Shown: positions 5,905 to 8,793 of the stretch, in pieces
How the letters are laid out: each line of letters starts with the position of its first letter
How positions within the stretch are numbered: the stretch's first letter is position 1
NCBI GenBank assembly: GCA_030613225.1
Contig: JAUWMJ010000096.1
Span: 1 to 8,793 of the forward strand
Reading direction: 5' to 3'
DNA: 8,793 nucleotides
Source of the DNA: Desulfobacterales bacterium
GTDB lineage: Bacteria > Desulfobacterota > Desulfobacteria > Desulfobacterales > JAUWMJ01
Made by a program: the position numbers and the translations under genes
Notes under the pieces: generated by a model
Databases searched by the model: none
What the model was told of the DNA's origin: nothing
What the model saw: the letters and a program-made list of their open reading frames with translations, nothing else

Positions 5905-6306
5905 CTATCCTGCTGCGCTGTGATATGCCTCCTCAATCCTGGCCTCCACATACGCTGCCAGCTTGTCATCGGGTTGGGTTATGTCGAAGCAATACCCGTC
6001 CTCACCAAGCAGACCGCCGGGAATCAGGTCCCCTTTTTCTTCAGGGTCCGTGATCATGTCTCCAAAAAAACACACCGACAGCCACCGGTCATTTGGATCA
6101 TCGTCCACCACGTCCGCCATAACATACAAGGATCGATCTTTCTGGCCGGGATGCGCCGCACGAAGTGAATAGCTTACTCCCGGCCGGGCATTGAATGAAA
6201 GATCAGCTTCCTTTTGGGTCGCAAGAAAACTCTTCAGCCGAATGAAAATGCTTTTCATCCCGTTGGTATCGTGCCAGGATTCGATAAATTTTTCCATCTC
6301 CTGCAT
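5905..6306 (-). CDS. Small acidic conserved protein, unknown function
   Basis: The soluble protein has 133 residues from the ATG at 6306, or 138 from a GTG at 6321. I prefer 6306 because GGAGG lies eight bases upstream. It has no signal peptide or membrane span. A helical start (EMEKFIESWHD) is followed by a mixed strand region (VSYSLRAAHPGQKDRSLYVM), a conserved-looking acidic core (VDDDPNDRWLSVCFFGDMIT, then LIPGGLLGEDGYCFDI) and a final helix. I associate this pattern with uncharacterised deltaproteobacterial proteins but know no function. It follows the PocR-domain gene after a 58-base gap on the same strand, so the two are probably co-transcribed and may act together. Its two cysteines are not arranged as an obvious metal site. 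Confidence 0.75.
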   Translation of the reverse strand: MQEMEKFIESWHDTNGMKSIFIRLKSFLATQKEADLSFNARPGVSYSLRAAHPGQKDRSLYVMADVVDDDPNDRWLSVCFFGDMITDPEEKGDLIPGGLLGEDGYCFDITQPDDKLAAYVEARIEEAYHSAAG

Positions 6307-6364
6307 AACTCCTGCCTCCACCTGCCTACAATCGATAAATCAAGCAAAAACGTACTACTGTTTA

Positions 6365-6871
6365 TTATGCTTTATATCGTCTTACAATTTCCGCAACTCG
6401 TGCGGCGATGTAGTCAGCAAACTCGCCGGCCCGGGTCTCGGTCATTGTCGTGATGCCTTCCGCCAGCTTGGAAATCTTTTTTTCCTCCAGTCCGGTGGTT
6501 TTTTGGACCATGAATTCCTCCAACTCCCCGTCCTCAGGAAGAAGGCCGCATCCACCGGCTGTACCAAGAAATGTGTCACCCACAAAAATCGGAACAGCTA
6601 CTTTCACTAGGGCGATGTCGCACTCCCCGATCATCGGTTTTTGTGTCGCCTTCGTCTCCGAAGTAAAATTCTGCGCCGCCACAGCGCAGATGGCCCCGAT
6701 TGACTCGGGTTTCTTCTTAATGACCGGACAAATCCGGTTACACCAGTTTTCATAATGGCTCACATGAGCGCCCTTAGCATCCGAAACAGAACAGCATATG
6801 ACGAATTTTTCGTGTAGGTCTTTTACAAAGTCATTCCATTCCTTTTCACTTAACAGGTCCGTTAATGTCAT
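6365..6871 (-). CDS. Stand-alone PocR sensory-domain protein
   Basis: The 168-residue soluble protein is made almost entirely of a PocR-type ligand-binding domain (about 3-165). This is the PAS-like fold named after PocR, the propanediol/cobalamin regulator. Typical features are the N-terminal LTDLLSEKEWNDFVKDLHEK, the cysteine cluster NWCNRIC (C44, C48) with C62 and C84, and the strand region VAVPIFVGDTFLGTAGGCGL. The cysteines may bind metal or respond to redox state. No DNA-binding, kinase or GGDEF domain is attached, so any output must pass through a partner such as the downstream small acidic protein. The ATG start is well supported by AAAGGAG eight bases upstream. It is divergent from the ABC transporter across a 289-base gap and could sense a small molecule for that pathway, but this is only context. 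Confidence 0.8.
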   Translation of the reverse strand: MTLTDLLSEKEWNDFVKDLHEKFVICCSVSDAKGAHVSHYENWCNRICPVIKKKPESIGAICAVAAQNFTSETKATQKPMIGECDIALVKVAVPIFVGDTFLGTAGGCGLLPEDGELEEFMVQKTTGLEEKKISKLAEGITTMTETRAGEFADYIAARVAEIVRRYKA

Positions 6872-7070
6872 GGGTACTACTCCTTTAATTTCCTTGTTTC
6901 CGGCCGATAATAAGAAACCGTCGCTTTGTTAAATAAATTGGTAACGTTTTAAAGCAAAATATCGGCTGCCGCTCGTATTGTCAACCTTCTCTTTTTTTCT
7001 TTTGTTAAATGCCTCCTCTTGATCTTTTACACTAAATGATTCATACTCATTGAATATCTAAATGTGGTAA

Positions 7071-7160
7071 AAAAGGAGTGGGCCTTGATTCGGATTAAAT
7101 TAACGGTCTTAATCGCTGATCAGACATTGCCCTGATTAGACTCAGGGTTTAGTCCCTGGG
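7071..7160 (+). promoter_or_regulatory. Possible leader peptide with two alternative hairpins
   Basis: AAAAGGAG (7071-7078) precedes a TTG at 7085 that opens a 16-codon frame ending at TGA 7133-7135. CCCTGA (7130-7135) can pair with TCAGGG (7142-7147), while CAGGG (7143-7147) can instead pair with CCCTG (7154-7158). The two stems exclude each other, and the second ends two bases before the ATG at 7161. This resembles a translation-coupled switch but may be chance. The rest of 6872-7070 shows only the ribosome site of the PocR-domain gene (6880-6886). Confidence 0.25.
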
Positions 7161-7862
7161 ATGAAGGGAAAAGACAAGATCAATTATTCAATTATGATAA
7201 AATTTAGCAATCTACACAAGTCATACATCACAGGCAGCAATCGCCTTCACGTATTGAAGGGGATTAATCTTCATATTGAAAAAGGCGAATTGGTTTCCAT
7301 TATGGGCTCTTCAGGCTCAGGAAAGTCAACCTTGCTGAATATAATCGGAATACTCGATTCTTATGACTCCGGAGAATATCGTTTAAATGATACCCTGATA
7401 AGAAATATGAGCGAAACCAAAGCCGCCAATTTTAGAAATGAAATTTTAGGATTTGTGTTTCAATCTTTTAATCTCATTCCCTTTAAAAACGCCATGGAAA
7501 ATGTGGCTCTGCCCCTGTATTATCAAGGGATGAACCGTAATAAACGAAACAAGATCGCTCTTGAATACCTGGATAAAATGGGCATTAAGGAGTGGGCAGA
7601 ACATCTGCCGGGTGAACTTTCCGGTGGTCAACAACAACGTGTGGCCATTGCACGAGCGATTGTAACGAATCCAAAAGTTATTTTGGCCGATGAGCCGACC
7701 GGCGCTTTGGATACCGAAACATCTTATGGATTAATTGATCTTTTTAAAACCATCAACCAAACAGGAATAACAATAGTTATTGTCACCCATGAACATGATA
7801 TCGCCGACAGAACAGACAGGATTATTCGATTAAAAGATGGCTGTATTCAAAATCATGAATAG
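7161..7862 (+). CDS. ABC transporter ATP-binding protein, MacB/LolD type
   Basis: The 233-residue cytoplasmic ATPase is complete: Walker [10 protein letters not shown] (49-57), Q-loop Gln101 in [11 protein letters not shown], signature LSGGQQQR (153-160), Walker B VILADEP (173-179), D-loop GALD and switch His210. Length and sequence match the family that drives three-component exporters and lipoprotein release (MacB, LolD). The partner permease follows at 8139 after a 261-bp inserted element. The wording [20 protein letters not shown] and the [14 protein letters not shown] stretch resemble Bacteroidota exporters of this class, hinting at transfer. Substrate is unknown; no adaptor protein gene precedes it here. 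ATG 7161 lacks a ribosome site. ATG 7194 ([11 protein letters not shown]) matches the usual family N-terminus better and would give 222 residues. Confidence 0.9.
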   Translation: MKGKDKINYSIMIKFSNLHKSYITGSNRLHVLKGINLHIEKGELVSIMGSSGSGKSTLLNIIGILDSYDSGEYRLNDTLIRNMSETKAANFRNEILGFVFQSFNLIPFKNAMENVALPLYYQGMNRNKRNKIALEYLDKMGIKEWAEHLPGELSGGQQQRVAIARAIVTNPKVILADEPTGALDTETSYGLIDLFKTINQTGITIVIVTHEHDIADRTDRIIRLKDGCIQNHE

Positions 7863-7872
7863 AAAATAATTG

Positions 7873-8133
7873 GTAACCGTTCAGGGTTCAGGGTTCAGGG
7901 TTCAGAGGTTAATTGCTTTGCGATTTTCTTTATCTTTAGGCTTTTAAGTTCAGTACAAGCTCGGTTACTGGCTGCACATGCCTTGCAGTGGCAGGCAGGG
8001 ACGTATCATAAGAATCTAATACATTTCACACTGGATTCACAATCAAAACTTTATATCACGGTAGCATATGTCATATACAACCCTAAATCAGTTTAACCTT
8101 GAACCTCTGAACCTTTAAACCATGAACGGTTAC
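7873..8133. mobile_element. 261-bp MITE-like element splitting the ABC transporter operon
   Basis: GTAACCGTTCA (7873-7883) and TGAACGGTTAC (8123-8133) are perfect 11-bp inverted ends. The left arm continues as GTTCAGG heptamers to 7910; the right arm is a looser complement (about 8095-8122). Flanks AAATAATTG (7864-7872) and AAATAATG (8134-8141) look like an imperfect target duplication. The left arm is nearly identical to the right arm of the 5529-5813 element (38 bases, one extra C), while the cores are unrelated. The core (7911-8094) has no gene. It fills the whole gap between the two transporter genes. Confidence 0.75.
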
Positions 8134-8138
8134 AAATA

Positions 8139-8793
8139 ATGATTATCGATCTTGATAAATTCCAGGAAATTTTCAGCACCATTCAAAAAAACAGGTTGAG
8201 GACCTTCCTAACCGGTTTCAGCGTGGCCTGGGGAATTTTTATGCTCATAATTTTACTGGGATCAGGTACAGGACTAGAAAAGGGTGTCAAAAGCCTTTTC
8301 AAAGACGCCACTAATAGTGTCTGGGTACGTAAGGGACAGACAAGCCTCCCTTATAAAGGTCTCCAACCCGGCAGGAGCATACAGTTTACTAATGCTGATT
8401 ATGAAGACGTAAAAAAGACTATAAAAGGAATTGAACATATCACCGCCAGATTTTACCGATGGGGAAATAATAAAATTACGTACAAGAATGAAACCGGCGC
8501 GTTTAACATTGTTTCCTGCCATCCTGCGCATCAATATCTGGAAAACACCATCATTATAAAAGGAAGACACATAAATAAGATTGACATTGATCAATTTCGC
8601 AAAGTAGCTATCATCGGAACCGATGTTGAAAAAATACTTTTTAAAAAGGAACCTTCTCTGGGCAAATATATCAATATCAATTCAATTCCCTTTAAAGTGG
8701 TGGGCGTTTTTTCCGACGAAGAAGAACGCGTCGTGAGTCTGATATACCTTCCCATTTCAACTGCGCAAAGAGTCTTTAACGGTTCAAACCGGA
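8139..8793 (+). CDS. ABC transporter permease, MacB/FtsX type, N-terminal part
   Basis: An open frame starts at ATG 8139 (MIIDLDKFQEIFSTI) and runs off the window end after 218 codons. A cytoplasmic N-terminal helix precedes one transmembrane segment (about 22-41, FLTGFSVAWGIFMLIILLGS). A large extracytoplasmic domain of the MacB periplasmic-core type follows, with GRHINKIDIDQFRKVAIIG and the IPFKVVGVFSD strand visible. The later three transmembrane segments and the FtsX domain would lie beyond the window. The opening motif closely resembles permeases I associate with Bacteroidota. It should pair with the ATPase at 7161-7862 in the inner membrane. No ribosome site precedes the ATG. The element ending at 8133 lies immediately upstream and probably separated it from its former coupling to the ATPase gene. 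Confidence 0.88.
   Translation, partial: MIIDLDKFQEIFSTIQKNRLRTFLTGFSVAWGIFMLIILLGSGTGLEKGVKSLFKDATNSVWVRKGQTSLPYKGLQPGRSIQFTNADYEDVKKTIKGIEHITARFYRWGNNKITYKNETGAFNIVSCHPAHQYLENTIIIKGRHINKIDIDQFRKVAIIGTDVEKILFKKEPSLGKYININSIPFKVVGVFSDEEERVVSLIYLPISTAQRVFNGSNR

Noticed and set aside
6191..6755. Several + strand open frames opposite the PocR and acidic-protein genes
   Set aside because: They lack domain character, while the minus-strand frames have ribosome sites and recognisable motifs.
6900..6960. Promoter for the PocR-domain gene
   Set aside because: Several AT-rich partial boxes exist but none has acceptable spacing, so no site is called.
8274..8594. Open frame on the - strand, 106 codons
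   Set aside because: It is antisense to the permease, whose frame has clear family motifs and runs through the window end.

Overview
The window looks like accessory-rich chromosome from a moderately AT-rich Gram-negative bacterium. The most likely source is a sulfate-reducer-like deltaproteobacterium (Desulfobacterota). This is inferred from the gene types (a stand-alone PocR sensor protein, a cyclic-nucleotide-binding/PilZ fusion), the frequent TTG starts, and the abundant word-like intergenic repeats. No rRNA, tRNA, CRISPR array or transposase gene was seen.

Layout, left to right. (1) 1-276 has no gene; it holds a 16-bp inverted repeat and a good sigma70-type promoter. (2) 277-579 (+) encodes a small single-span membrane protein whose stop overlaps that of the convergent 576-1703 (-), a TPR-like/cNMP-binding/PilZ signalling protein. 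(3) 1835-2149 (-) is a small unknown gene whose 3' end is overwritten by a 109-bp near-perfect palindrome. (4) 2489-3601 (+) resembles only the C-terminal part of the BREX phage-defence ATPase BrxC/PglY. It has repeats on both sides. (5) 3772-4527 (-) is a rhomboid-fold membrane protein lacking the catalytic serine. It lies directly downstream of 4528-5499 (-), a complete D-2-hydroxyacid dehydrogenase. (6) 5905-6306 and 6365-6871 (-) form a pair: a small acidic conserved protein and a PocR sensory-domain protein. (7) 7161-7862 (+) and 8139 to the window end (+) are the ATPase and permease of a MacB/LolCDE-type exporter, split by a 261-bp repeat element.

The most notable structure lies between the genes. 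Most longer intergenic gaps contain 7- or 8-base 'words' repeated in tandem (GTTCAGG, GTTRAGTR, GATRCTS, TCGAATG), usually as two inverted arms around an unrelated core. Three elements share termini close to GTAASCGTTCA. Two of these (5529-5813, 7873-8133) share a nearly identical 38-39-base arm but have unrelated cores, and both have direct repeats at their borders that look like target-site duplications. A fourth element (3585-3758) has different 15-bp termini and a TATTT duplication, and removing it restores a hairpin between two convergent genes. Together these suggest non-autonomous mobile elements that land at gene ends and in operon gaps and replace stop codons, terminators or promoters. 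Homology statements are from memory of protein families; no search was run.
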